64,000 bases of DNA from Meconema thalassinum (GCA_946902985.2 OX336388.2:368577387-368641386); one strand, 5' to 3'. Counted from the first letter of the stretch, positions 38,951 through 49,494 are shown. The notes: generated by a model not told the origin, from the letters alone. Numbers and translations are program-made.

Positions 38951-39289
38951 CACAAAGCATTTTTGTATCATCAATATGGAGCGTAATCAATTAAGGAGGC
39001 TACGTACTGCATTAGGTACTATATCTGAGGAAGGAATTGAGTGATTATCATCATCATCATCATCAGGCAGTACAGTATACTGGACGTGCCTGTACATTGG
39101 CGTGTATATATCAATTATGCATGAACCAGAGAAGGTAATTGCATGTAAAGTATGCGGTTTGGTTTCTGTATAACCATTATGGTTACACATTCAGAATCAA
39201 ACAAGTCTGGCTATTGCATTTCCAGGCTAATCTGAACAAATCAGATTCTAAATATTTAAGAGAGTTCAAAAGAAGAAGACTGAATTGAA

Positions 39290-39765
39290 AACAAACATCA
39301 ATTTAGGCTGTACAAAAATAGATCAGGTTACTGAATTTTGTTATCTGGGTAGTGTCGTTACAAGTGACAATCAGTGCTTAACAGAAGCCACGATTAGCTC
39401 AGGACAGGGAGCACAAAGGAATTGAACCCAGGAAGAAATTTGTTAAAACCTTTGTTTGGAGCGTGCTAACTTACGGATATGAGACCTAGACTTTAAGAAA
39501 ACAAGCGCAATGAAGACTAGAAGCTGCTGAAATGTGGTTCAGGAGAAGACTGACAAGGACGATTTGGAGGGAAAAGAAGACTAATGAAAAAATCTTGCAT
39601 GACGTAACGGACATACTTTATTCATTAGAGCAGAGGAAAACTACATTTCTTGGACACGTCTTACGGCATGACACCGTTCTCCATTGTCTTCGAAGGTAAG
39701 GTCCTAGGGAAGATATCGAGAGGAAAACCGCTTATCTCATACCTTAGAAACAAAATCACTCAGGT
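39290..39765 (+). pseudogene. RTE-like LINE relic, post-RT region
   Basis: Reads in shifting frames IDQVTEFCYLGSVVTSDNQ, FVKTFVWSVLTYGYET, EAAEMWFRRRLTRTIW and TTFLGHVLRH. These match in order the segment VGDFCYLGSRITSDG ... AFVWSVALYGSETW of the intact LINE at 31996-32220. Several stops and frameshifts. Confidence 0.7.
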
Positions 39766-40078
39766 GTTTTTTTTTCTACGTCACGATTATGAATAGGGTT
39801 CGGAAGTATAAGACCTAAAGAAGCACAAAATATGCAAGCAAATATGCCCTAATAACTAGCTAAATATGACCTAAAAATATAAAATATGACCTAAATAACT
39901 ATGAAATATGACATGAATTTTTGGGATAGGTAGAGTATCACTAACACACAGTAAACATCTTAAGTGCCTAAACAATTTTCGAGTGTATTGGACATGTGAT
40001 ATTTTGATTTTACAAGTGACTTTTTTAATGAACTATGTGTATTTGCAATGCGTTTTATGCCCATAAGTGTTTATAATG
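39766..40078. other. Unassigned sequence with short ATGACCTAA-type repeats
   Basis: Around 39830-39910 the phrase AAATATGACCTAA recurs several times, and it returns near 40570-40620. No gene. Confidence 0.4.
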
Positions 40079-40120
40079 TGGCTGATGAAGAACAACATTA
40101 TTGTTCGAAACATGTATCAG
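40079..40120 (+). ncRNA. Hammerhead ribozyme-like motif
   Basis: Stem I UGG (40079-40081) with UCA (40117-40119, one G-U pair); perfect core CUGAUGA (40082-40088); one A; stem II GAACAA/UUGUUC (40090-40095, 40101-40106) with a 5-nt loop; GAAAC (40107-40111); AC/GU stem III with a 2-nt loop; cleavage predicted after GUA (40116). All invariant core residues are present. No PLE protein frame is nearby, so it is probably the remnant or non-autonomous descendant of a hammerhead-bearing retroelement. Confidence 0.5.
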
Positions 40121-40713
40121 AACTAAACAGTGTAATAATATTACAAGTATTGAAAAGATGGAAATAAGAGTAAGTTATTTAGTGGAATCTAAATACAATA
40201 CGGACCATTATGGATGAAAACAATTTCCTTGTTTGCTAATTGCTTCTGAGCTAAATATATCTACTGGAGTGACATTCTGTTGAAAGGCGGAAGCACACTT
40301 TCGTCATGTTCCATGACCTCATGCGTGCAGTGTCGCAATCCAACTTGTCCAGAAAGATGTGCTAAAAGACGTCCGTAGAGGAGTGACTTCTTGGAATCAG
40401 ATAGGCCTAAACCTGCTATGCGCCTGTTCCGGGAAAAGAAAGAAAAATATATCTACTGCACTATTCGGAAATCCTGTGTTTGAAACTCGACGCAGATAAC
40501 ACGTACCTTGTTAACGACGCCTCAATTTAAACAAAAACGTTGTAATTATAACCAAATTTGATGTTATATCACTAAAATATGGCCAAATATGACCAAAACA
40601 ATAAAAAATGGCTGAAATATGCATTCATAGACAACATTAAATTGCTTTAAATGTGGTCAGGGACCCATAATTCAAACTTATTTTTCAGATTTCGGGTAAC
40701 GAGAGCTCAGGAA
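40121..40713. other. Unassigned sequence
   Basis: No gene recognised. Confidence 0.4.
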
Positions 40714-42226
40714 AACAAGTAGTTCCGTGAAGAACTAAATAGCCTATTTTCATATAACCTACTTATGTTAATTGCCACTATCAACATACAAAATTTCAGT
40801 TTGATTGCTGTAATAGATTCGTAGATATTGAGAACCGACTAAATATTTCGGAAGGTCGCCATGCTGGATTTATATATGTATATATATATATAGGTATATA
40901 TATAGGTCCTAGAGTTATGTACTGTTACTTGAAGATTATTGAGTACGTGTAGTATTCAAACTTCAATCGCATGATTAGTACACAAGAAGTAAAAACGACA
41001 TTTAAAAATTTCGCGCAGCTGCCATCTTGTGGCTTTGGAAACAATTGAAATAAATTTGATGCCAGTGGATTAACATTTGTGTACGGATTTACTGTACCAA
41101 GTTTCACTGCACTCGGATAGTTATATTACGAAAAACGTCCATGTGAATATTTATATTTCGCGTCGCCGCCATGTTGGATTTGTGATCACCAGGTTATTGA
41201 AAGTCCTATAGGTGAACGTATGCTCATAGCCCCTATGAACATAAAAAAATAGTTTGATTGCTATAATACATTCGTCGATATTCAGAGCCGTCTAAATATT
41301 TCAGATGGTCGGCATGTTGGATTGTTATATGTATAGGCCATAGAGTCATGTACCATTAAAGGAAAATTATTGCGTAGGTTCATCATTCAATATTTCACTT
41401 CGATCGCATGACTACGACACGAGAAATAAAAACTTAATTTTAAAATACGCACAACCGCCATCTTGATTTTATGTAAACAATTGAACTAAATTAGATACCA
41501 GTGCATTACAATGTGTATTAACATTTCCATACCAAGTTTCATTGCTTTTGGATCATTAAATCGCGAGAAAGTTCTATTTAATATTTTCAACTTCGCTTGG
41601 ACGCCATGTTCGTTTTGTAGTAAAACGGTTTTTGAAAGTCTTATAGATTATCTTCCAGTAGTACTTTTTATCTCCGTACAAAATTTCAGGGTGATACCGC
41701 TAATATTTTCTGAGATATAGAATGCCGGTGAAATATTTCGCACAGCCACCATCTTGAAGTTATGTAAACGATTGAACGAAGTTACATTTCGGTGCATTAC
41801 AATGTGTATAAACATATACTGTACCAAGTTTTATTGCGTTTGATTGGTTAAATCGCGAGAAAAGTCTATTGAAAATTCACAATTTCGCTTGGCCGCCATG
41901 TTAGTTTCGTATTTACCAGTTTTTCAGAAGTCACATAGGTGAACTTCTAGTAGTTTCCTTTATCACCGTAAAAATTTCAGGGTGATATCTGTAATAGTTT
42001 CGGAGATATTGAATGCTGGTGAAATAATTCACACTGCCGTCATGTTGGATTGGTAAGACGTAACAAAATTTGAAGGGCACAGTCGGGGTGTTCCGGAATA
42101 GTGCTATGAACTTACCGGGTTTCATTGAAATCGCTCCATCCACACACACACGCACACACAGACAGACACACAGACAAAAGGTGATCTCATAAGCCTATTT
42201 TTTTTTCATAAATGAAAATAGGCTAA
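40714..42226 (+). mobile_element. Family T element, copy 2
   Basis: Begins AACAAGTAGTTCCGTGAAGA, with a small hairpin AGTTC/GAACT (40721-40736), then TAGCCTATTTTCATAT. It ends with the hairpin AGCCTATTTT ... AAAATAGGCT (42192-42224) and AA. The interior is about five degenerate copies of a roughly 300-bp unit marked by GCCGCCATGTTGGATT and ATGTAAACAATTGAACTAA. A CA/CAGA-rich tract (42135-42178) precedes the terminal hairpin. No coding capacity. Confidence 0.75.
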
Positions 42227-42715
42227 AAATATGACTTTTCCTTATCATCCGAACCATACGTTGATCATGATCGTGGACTGTGGCTGCAGCAATGATGATC
42301 TTAGAACAAGATAAAATATGTTGTAATTATAAATGAACAAAATAGTGCTGTATTATAAAACCGTATTTGTTTAACAGTATGTGTTGATTACACAGAATGG
42401 CTGCATGACGCAGCGGTAACGTCTCTGTCTGCTGTGCCCAAGGTTGAGAGATTGAAGTCAGGTTGCAGTCAGCAGCATTTAAGGCAGCTTAAATGCGAGA
42501 GAACTATGTCATTCGATTAACTGGGATGTCAAAGTTCCCCATCAAGACAATATTTAGGCAACCCGGCGTCAATCAAAGCTGCAGTAGCCTACGAAGGTCG
42601 AACAAAAGTTCGGTGCCTTCAGTCGGTCAACACGAATGAACCCAAAAAAGTTGGGTTATGCCCTAATCCTGAAAAAAATTACATGGGATTAATAAATACA
42701 CTAATACATAAATAC
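42227..42715. other. Possible tRNA-like SINE fragment and unassigned sequence
   Basis: ATGACGCAGCGGTAACGTCT (42410) resembles a tRNA A box and GAAGTCAGGTTGCAGTC follows at B-box distance, but the B box is poor. Only this copy is seen. Confidence 0.25.
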
Positions 42716-42719
42716 ACTA

Positions 42720-42760
42720 GGATGACCAGTTTCGATCGTCAAGCGATCATCATCAGATCC
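42720..42760 (-). ncRNA. Hammerhead ribozyme-like motif
   Basis: On the minus strand: stem I GGAU (42760-42757) with AUCC (42723-42720); core CUGAUGA (42756-42750); one U; stem II GAUCG/CGAUC (42748-42744, 42738-42734), loop CUUGA; GAAAC (42733-42729); AC/GU stem III with loop UG; cleavage after GUC (42724). Core is canonical. Stem II loop and sequence closely match the decayed copies at 35037-35215, so all three derive from one element family. Confidence 0.6.
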
Positions 42761-43256
42761 ATTACACTTAGGATATAAAATCTATGTTTGAAAATACAGA
42801 TGAAAATATTTACAATATGTACAATTATTTAGTTGCAGTATTGGTAATGCAACTGTCTGTTTGGAGTGACTATACGTTGTAAAAAGTCAACTATGGTTAT
42901 ACTGTATAGAACAGGTTACTACTTATCTGGATGTCTTCCTCGCTGGAGCTACGAGCAGTTTCGACTTCACTCTTACACCAGTTGTGATCGCCTGAATTGG
43001 AATGTTATCTCAACGAACTGGTTTTTTCCTTCCTCCCGCCCCATATTCCTATTTGCTGTCTGAAGACAGTGCATGTGTCTTTGTGGGATGTTGCCAAATC
43101 TAGATAAGATGTATGCTACGAAGGACGTAAAACGCACATTTTATTATTATTAGCATCACACAAGTTTTCCTTGGTGAATAGCCAATGACTGGCTCCTAAG
43201 AGCAAGGTATAGTGGCTTCAATACAAAATGACTATATTTAATTTGTACTGTTCCTG
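42761..43256. other. Unassigned sequence
   Basis: No gene recognised. Confidence 0.4.
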
Positions 43257-43571
43257 TTAATAGTCCATAGTGGCACTAGTTACTTCTTTACGGTTATCGC
43301 CATCACTTTTCTCACTATGTGGCATGCTCCCAATACCGTTGCCTTTTGTAGTCGAAAGAAACAGTTTCTTAGTTAGGCCATCATTTGATATAGTGGTGTG
43401 GATCTTGCGTGGAATTTCTCCTCCTGCTCCAAGAATCACAGGTACAGTGATGATTTTGACATGTTTCCACAGTCTCTTGATTTCCTCAGCTAGTGGTAAA
43501 AAGATTCTCAATCCTCTCTCTGTGCTTTCTCTCAATATTTCTAGGCATAATTTATTCTTCTTCAGTGCCAA
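43257..43571 (-). pseudogene. LINE C-terminal relic
   Basis: The minus-strand frame reads LAEEIKRLWKHVKIITVPVI then LGAGGEIPRKIHTTI. The VPVxxGAxGxIPK pattern followed by a short hydrophobic tail is typical of the C-terminus of several non-LTR reverse transcriptases. No catalytic region remains. Confidence 0.55.
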
Positions 43572-43682
43572 GGTTATGTCTGGTCCATTGTGACAGGAAT
43601 ATGATCAGTAGATTTGGTAGTCTTAACTCACACACACTGCTTCCGGTTCATGCGATAGCCTACACAGAGCTTGGTGTATAAT

Positions 43683-43857
43683 CATGACCACGTTGTCATG
43701 TCGCCAAGTTGCCGGGTTCAAACCCGGTCGTCGGATTTTTTAAGAGCGATAAAAATCCCTCAGTATGCCTTCCTTCGAAGCGAAAGTAAAGCCAGCAGGC
43801 TCATGCCATAGCTTTATGGCATGAAAAGGAACCTTCGTTGCTTGGGCTTGGCAGCCA
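43683..43857 (+). repeat. SINE family B, 5' part only
   Basis: GGGTTCAAACCCGGTCGTCG, then AGCGATAAAAATCCCTCAGT and TTTATGGCATGAAAAGGAAC; stops in the middle of the family body. Confidence 0.7.
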
Positions 43858-44159
43858 CTAATAAAATGATCCACAATCTCTGTGTGATTGTTGCACACTG
43901 TATTTATCATTCAGTACGGTGCTGTAAATCCTGAAGTATCTCCTAGAATTCCTAGTAGAAATCACCTGGTCTTGTATTGCTATCAAAATTCCCTCTATTT
44001 CTATGAAGAGTTGCCCATAAGTGAACCAGCTACACGAGGCATCACGGTCGACATAGCTTTGTCTGGTATATACATGCCGGGTATTTCTCATGCTATTATT
44101 ATTGCATACGAATATAATATACGTATAGTATGCTTGGCCCTTTAAGAAGCACGTAGAAC

Positions 44160-44600
44160 CATTAGTTATATCTGAACTTCTTGTTCTTCTAAACTCTCCA
44201 AAACTTCCTCATTATTTTGCTATTTGCCTGTCTTGTTTCTTTGGTCCATGCATACTTCCGTTTAAATTTTCTTGCCGTTGGGACTTCAGAGGAAACTTAT
44301 ATGAATTTATTTTATGTCTGCATGCAGTCCGTATCGTTGCTAGTGGGTCAACATTGAGTTCTTTGATGTCCCATTATATGTCCGCTAGCCAGCGTACTTT
44401 GGTCTGTTGGGTATCGTTAATTATCAGGAAGATTTTCTCTGTCAATCGAGAGTTGTCCATTCATGCTATGTGCCCGTAGAATTTCTTGCGCAAGTGAGAT
44501 GTAGTTTTCAGTTCTCCTGAGCGTTTCCTCTTCTAGATATCATCTTGAAACTTTGGTTCAAATATTTTCCTAAGTATCTGCCGTTCTACCTCCTCAACGT
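44160..44600 (-). pseudogene. LINE C-terminal relic
   Basis: Minus strand, in shifting frames: a KKFYGHIA-like stretch near 44480 and an FKRKYAWTKETRQ-like stretch near 44235. This has the same layout as the relics at 14762 and 46084. Heavily mutated. Confidence 0.4.
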
Positions 44601-44601
44601 A

Positions 44602-45355
44602 CAGGGAAAGTCAAAATCATGGACCCGATTTCATAAATGTCTTCTGTAAAATCTAATGAACTTATCGTAATGTGAGATACGCGCAAAGAAGGGTAAACTC
44701 TCAAAGTTTAGTTTCCCTCCTGCGTGTTTCTATTTTCGACCGTTACGAGTGCGCAGGAAGCAGTTAAAGAAAATGGCAGTGACTGAAAAAGATTTAAGGG
44801 GCCTTTTCCTTCCTGACCCTACTGTGATATGATATGTTTTTCTTGATATGCTGCAACAACTCTTAAGATAATAGTGTTGATTTCATTCTTCAGCTTGATG
44901 GTGCCCCTCTGCATTACCATGTCAGAGTTTGGGACTATATCAATGAGGCATTGGAACAACGCTGGATAGGCCGTGCTTCTCAGGAGTATCGAACTCTCAT
45001 TCGTTGGCCACCTCGTTCCCCTGACTTGACCCCGTGTGATTTCTTCTTGTGGGGTTTCGTTAAGGATCATGTATACGTACCACCACTTCCAAAAACATTG
45101 GGTGACCTTCGTTCCCGCATCACAACAGCCATTGCAGATATTGACCGCAACACACTGCACAAGGATTGGCTGGAGATAGACTATCGGCTTGATGTGTGTA
45201 GTGACACGCGAGGTGCTCACATAGAACACTTGTGATTTGACTGAATAAAGCTTTGGGAGTTTACCTTTCTTAGCACATGCCTCACATTATGTTATGCTCA
45301 TTATATTTCACAGAATAAAGTTATGAAATCGGGTCCATCATTTTGACTTGGTCTG
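44602..45355 (+). mobile_element. Internally deleted Tc1/mariner-type transposon
   Basis: Ends are CAGGGAAAGTCAAAATCATG and, reversed, CAGACCAAGTCAAAATGATG, each continuing GGACCCGATTTCATAA, flanked by TA on both sides (44600-44601, 45356-45357). At 754 bp it is about half the usual length. A transposase start (ATGGCAGTGACTGAAAAAG, 44772) is followed within 60 bp by C-terminal coding sequence, so the middle is missing. Confidence 0.85.
44888..45235 (+). pseudogene. Tc1/mariner-type transposase, C-terminal third
   Basis: Reads LDGAPLHYHVRVWDYINEAL and then WPPRSPDLTPCDFFLWGFVK, i.e. the region of the second and third DDE acidic residues (DGAP.H and SPDL.PCD). It ends RGAHIEHL and stop. The first catalytic aspartate and the DNA-binding region are deleted, so no active enzyme. 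Such copies can still be moved by a complete relative, because both ends are intact. Confidence 0.82.
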
Positions 45356-45394
45356 TATTTGATATTGATGGTTAACAATGGCGTCTCAATCGCA

Positions 45395-45812
45395 TAGGAC
45401 TACTCCATGGTGTAGCCACTTGTATTCTTGCCTGCTACCCCGGAGCTCCGAGTTCAATTGCCGTCTCTGCCAAGGAATTTAATTCAGGTCTGAGGGCTGA
45501 AACGGGGTACTCTAAACCTCGTGAGGCAAAACTGATAATAGGTGGGTTTTATTCTCTCCTCAGCTATCCTGGAAGTGGTATTGCGTGGTTTTTCCACTTC
45601 TACTCCTGGAAATGCTGGGATGGTTCCTGACTGATGGCCACGGCCGCCTTCCTCCCAATCTTCGCCAGAATGACAAAAATTCATACACTACTACAAACAC
45701 CACAATAATATACTGTAGGTTATCAAACATATTCTAAACACACCCAAGTACACGGAGATAAACGACTATGATGTCCAAGTCCCTCAAATGAAATTACAAC
45801 AACAACAACAAC
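45395..45812 (+). repeat. SINE family A copy with (AAC)n tail
   Basis: Body GGTCTGAGGGCTGAAACGGG, CTATCCTGGAAGTGG, ACTGATGGCCACGGCCGCC, shared tail, then an (ACA)n run at 45791-45812. Confidence 0.75.
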
Positions 45813-46083
45813 AACTCTATCGCTTAGAGTGGGTCTGAGGGAACGACTGTGTGGTAGTGATGATGTTTGGTTTTACAGTAGTGGGAAGTGATTTCTAGTT
45901 GAAAAATATTCCAAGGGATTGTGTAGGCTTTGCTGTCTTCCAACACGTGTTTTATTATTTATTATTTTCGTTTCGGTCGTCTAGGGACCACGAGCTAATG
46001 TCAATGCTTTGTCCTTTGCTGTTCCTTCTTCTTCCTCCAATATTCCTTCATCATCTTACTATGTTTCCCTTTCCTTTCCTTTC

Positions 46084-46355
46084 CTAGGACCGTTTTGAGC
46101 CGGTTTTCTTTCCCTTCCTCCCTTGGAATCCTTCCATTTTTAGAACTTTTTGCCTAAAAATATCTCTCTGTGGTGTATCTTCTTCTCTGATATTGTTTCT
46201 TTCCAAATCCTTTTTGACTTCTTGTACCCAGGTTATTGTCGACTTCATGTTCCACAGGAATGTGAAGATCTGCTTGGTTAACCTACTGCCATCCATCCTG
46301 TACAAATGTCCAAAAAATAGCAATCTCGTCTTCTGTATTGTGTTTTGTTAATATT
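46084..46355 (-). pseudogene. LINE C-terminal relic
   Basis: Minus-strand frame LFFGHLYRMDGSRLTKQIFT then WVQEVKKDLERNNI and DIFRQKVLKMEGFQ: the FGH-RMD-RLTKxIF pattern of RTE-like tails. Open for 79 codons only. Confidence 0.6.
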
Positions 46356-46529
46356 ATTATTATACTGCAAAACACTTTCATAGCTATCCCCTGTAGTCCA
46401 TGAGTACATAATTATGTAGTAGTATTATGACCCAAAAGATGAGTTCAGAGTATGAGACCAGAATTACATATCTTCGTCATCCAGGCAATCGAACTCAGGA
46501 CTTTTAAGAAAATACTGTCAGTACGGTGG

Positions 46530-47033
46530 CTTCGGTAGCGTAGTTGGTAGCATGCTCAGCTGCTATGCCCAAGGTCGCGGGTTCAATCCCGGATGAAGTC
46601 ATCGGATTTTTTTAAAGCGTTAAATATCCCTCAGTATGCCTTCCTTCCGAAGGGAAGTAAAGCCAGCGGGCCCATGTCATAGACTCAAGGCATGAAAAAG
46701 GATCCTCCACTAATTACTTTGTAAAGTCAAAATTTGTAGGTGAGGTTTGATTAATGCTCTTTAAGTTCCAAAGTTCGTCACCGGGTGCTGGTTGCGATAG
46801 CATCTAGTAGTAGCGAAGTTCACAGCTAGGTGTCGTGATCGGTAGCATTTTGTAGCGAAAGTAGGAACTACTTGAAATTATCGTGTGCAGACCTTACTTG
46901 ATTATAAACAGATAACACACACTAATACAGTCATCACAATTAACACCGGTTATCAGACAGATTCTACACACACCCAAAGTACACGGGGCTACATGACCAC
47001 GTTGTCGCAGCCCCTAAACTAAGGAACCAACCA
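46530..47033 (+). repeat. SINE family B, most complete copy
   Basis: GGCTTCGGTAGCGTAGTTGG (A box) and CGCGGGTTCAATCCCGG (B box) form a clear tRNA-derived head. The body and the tail (ACACCGGTTATCAGACAGAT ... AAGTACACGGGGCTACATGA) run to CCAACCAACC. About 500 bp, long for a SINE. Confidence 0.8.
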
Positions 47034-47769
47034 ACCGTCAGTCCACATTCCATATAACATGTCCTGTGTCTTGAGAATAACGCAATATTACAGTAGATTC
47101 CTATTCCACATTTTCTGTTGTAAGCGCTTGTGAGTAGTTTAGACTTGTAGTTATCCTGTCTCTTCCTCCGGCCTGTACACTTTGTATGCCAGAGAGTAGT
47201 AACAACACTGCTGAAAGCGAGGTGTGAAAACTGGAGAGCATATTATAATTATCTCCCTCAATACCGTGCTCGGGGCAGTAATTGAATCCTACTCGCATTT
47301 TATTACCTGCCCAGCTTTCATAACGAGGAGAGAGAGAGAGTCCGCACACTCAGAAACGAGGCACAGAATCAAGGAATGCTCTGGAGATAGCATCGCTCGG
47401 CTCTTCCGTCCCATTTTCAAGTATCTCCGCAACAGATGATCCTAGAGAGATGCACAGAGGAATGCAGATTGTAAATGTAATCCCTACACATAAAGGAGCT
47501 CTGGCGATACCTACCAGCATAACAGATAACACATCGATGTCCAGTAGTCACTTTTTAGTGCAGGTGTTTGTGTATTCTGTTGGTGAATACTGTGTTCCTG
47601 TATGGGTGGACAGCGTCCACACAAAAAAAGATACGAGCCTTACAGTAGTCGCATATAATGTGTAACATCTGACATGTTATCCTACTCATATACTACACAG
47701 CTTGGACATTCTTAAAATGTTAATTTACACTCCATTTTCATACTGGTACTATGATGAATGTAAAGATTG
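47034..47769. other. Unassigned sequence
   Basis: Overlapping short open frames on both strands, no recognisable domain or repeat. Confidence 0.4.
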
Positions 47770-47968
47770 AATAGGAAAAAGGAAGATTGCAGTTTTACGT
47801 GACCGTGAATCTTGTGATTATGAGCCACGGGACCTCCTTATTACGTGGAATCCGAACCACAGGACATGGCATTTCACTTCGAAAATCTCACATGCATTGA
47901 CAGGGAATCGAACCCGAACCGCCTTGGTGAGAGGCATACAGCTAGACCGCTGAGCCACCAGGCCCCCG
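47770..47968 (-). repeat. SINE family C copy
   Basis: On the minus strand a tRNA-like head (GGTGGCTCAGCGGTCTAGCT and GGTTCGGGTTCGATTCCCTG) leads into TGTGAGATTTTCGAAGTGAA and CCACGTAATAAGGAGGTCCC. Paired with the inverted copy at 47993. Confidence 0.78.
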
Positions 47969-47992
47969 ATTGAATTGGAGATATGCTACTGT

Positions 47993-48190
47993 CACATTTG
48001 TGGCGCAGCGGTCAAGCTGTTAGTCTCTCACCAAGGTAGACCGGATTTGATTCCCGGTCAATACATGTGAGATTTTCGAATTGAAATGCCATGTCCTGTG
48101 GTTCGCATTCCACGTAAAAGGGAGGTACCGTGGTTCATGATCGTGAGATTAACGGACACGCAAAACTACAAGCTTCCTTCCTTTTACATC
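47993..48190 (+). repeat. SINE family C copy
   Basis: Head TTGTGGCGCAGCGGTCAAGC and CCGGATTTGATTCCCGGTC, then TGTGAGATTTTCGAATTGAA and CCACGTAAAAGGGAGGTACC. Mirror image of the preceding copy, the two 5' heads facing each other about 25 bp apart. Confidence 0.78.
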
Positions 48191-48699
48191 AATAATTCAT
48201 AATTACAAAGTGACACACAACGTCGACAGTACTCTCAAATACTGTGAGCACATTACTCAGTAACTATAACATTCATTATTCTCAAGGCTCTCATACAGTT
48301 CGTCGTAATCAATCAAAACATGGCTTCCTACAATCATGAAATGACCTAGTCTCACATATGATGAAAATACAGCTTTTATTCCACTCATATAACAACATTC
48401 TATTATGCATTTAATATTTGACTACTCACCCACAGCTTGACAATAATGCCGCTTACTTAATTGTCATTTGTCGTCTTTGTCCTACCCCATGTGATATTCA
48501 ACCTTGAACGTGAAGCTTCATAAACTGCTCAATGACAAATGAAAGTCGGTGAAACATTTGCCACTGTGCTCATCAAACCAGTGCCTGCTACATGCACTGC
48601 CTACTGTATTGCCATAACATTCTCGCGCTACAGAGCACACACTGCCTTGTTTCCAATATACACATTTTCAATTGTACATCCAGCTGGAAGTGCGTTTTC
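48191..48699. other. Unassigned sequence
   Basis: Nothing recognised. Confidence 0.4.
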
Positions 48700-48832
48700 A
48701 CTTCCGTCCGATCCACTTCCGTTCGATCCACTTCCGCCCGATTCACTTCCGTCCCATTTTACCAGCCGTGCGTCTTCACTTCCGTCCGATCCACTTCCGT
48801 TCGATCCACTTCCGCCCGATTAACTTCCGTCC
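48700..48832. repeat. Minisatellite, 15-bp units in two 50-bp blocks
   Basis: CACTTCCGTCCGATC-type units occur in blocks at about 48703-48760 and 48778-48832, the second nearly identical to the first. The open frames over it (DPLPFDPLPPD repeats) reflect the repeat. Confidence 0.85.
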
Positions 48833-48849
48833 CCAATTTTCAAAATCAC

Positions 48850-49493
48850 TCCCACAAAACTATCCAGCAACCGAGTGGAAAGATGTTACACATCAAAAAG
48901 ATTGATATGCAGCTTAAAGAAGCCATGAGAGTTATCACAGGGACTGTCAGATCTATTCCCATTGAGTGGTTACCTGCCCTAACTAATATTGCTCCGCAAG
49001 ATCTAAGGAGGACAGCAGCTAAGGTAAAGTTGCTCAAGAAGATGACATCTCAGAAGAACTCTCCCTTGTACGATGCCCTACGAGATCCACCAACAACTCG
49101 TCTGAAATCACGCAAGCCACCCTGTGTTGATTTGGAAAGAGAATCAGTTCTTTCAACGTGACCTCCAAATGGCGACAGCTCTGGCAAGAGAATCCACCCA
49201 ACAATGCTTATCTGGTTCAAGATCCGACAAGGAGGGTTGAAGGATTCCACCTACCACGACAAACCTGATCCAATCAGAACCGCATTAGAACGGGTCAAGG
49301 GAGGTGTGGTCACACCTTGAAGAAGTGGGGTTTCTGTTCATCTGCTGATTGCGACTGTGGAGCGGAAGACCAGACGATGCACCATATTGTTATGGAGGGC
49401 CCCCTTCGAGCATTTGACTGTGATTTGAGGACTCTACACCAAGAGACTCCGAGTGCTCTGGACTGGTTGTCAAGTTTGGACATTTTCATTTGA
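48850..49493 (+). pseudogene. LINE 3' region, copy 1 (family L)
   Basis: Reads QLKEAMRVITGTVRSIPIEW then LPALTNIAPQDLRRTAAKVK, shifts frame near 49160, and ends with CDCGAEDQTMHHIVMEGPLR and SALDWLSSLDIFI before a stop. This is the tRNA-nuclease-free C-terminal region common to Jockey/RTE-like elements, with the C-x-C...H-x4-C/E knuckle degraded. Only the region after the RT domain is left. Confidence 0.7.
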
Positions 49494-49494
49494 A

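Noticed and set aside
40865..40910. (TA)n-rich stretch as a promoter TATA box
   Set aside because: It is part of the degenerate array of family T and varies in length between copies; no transcript evidence.
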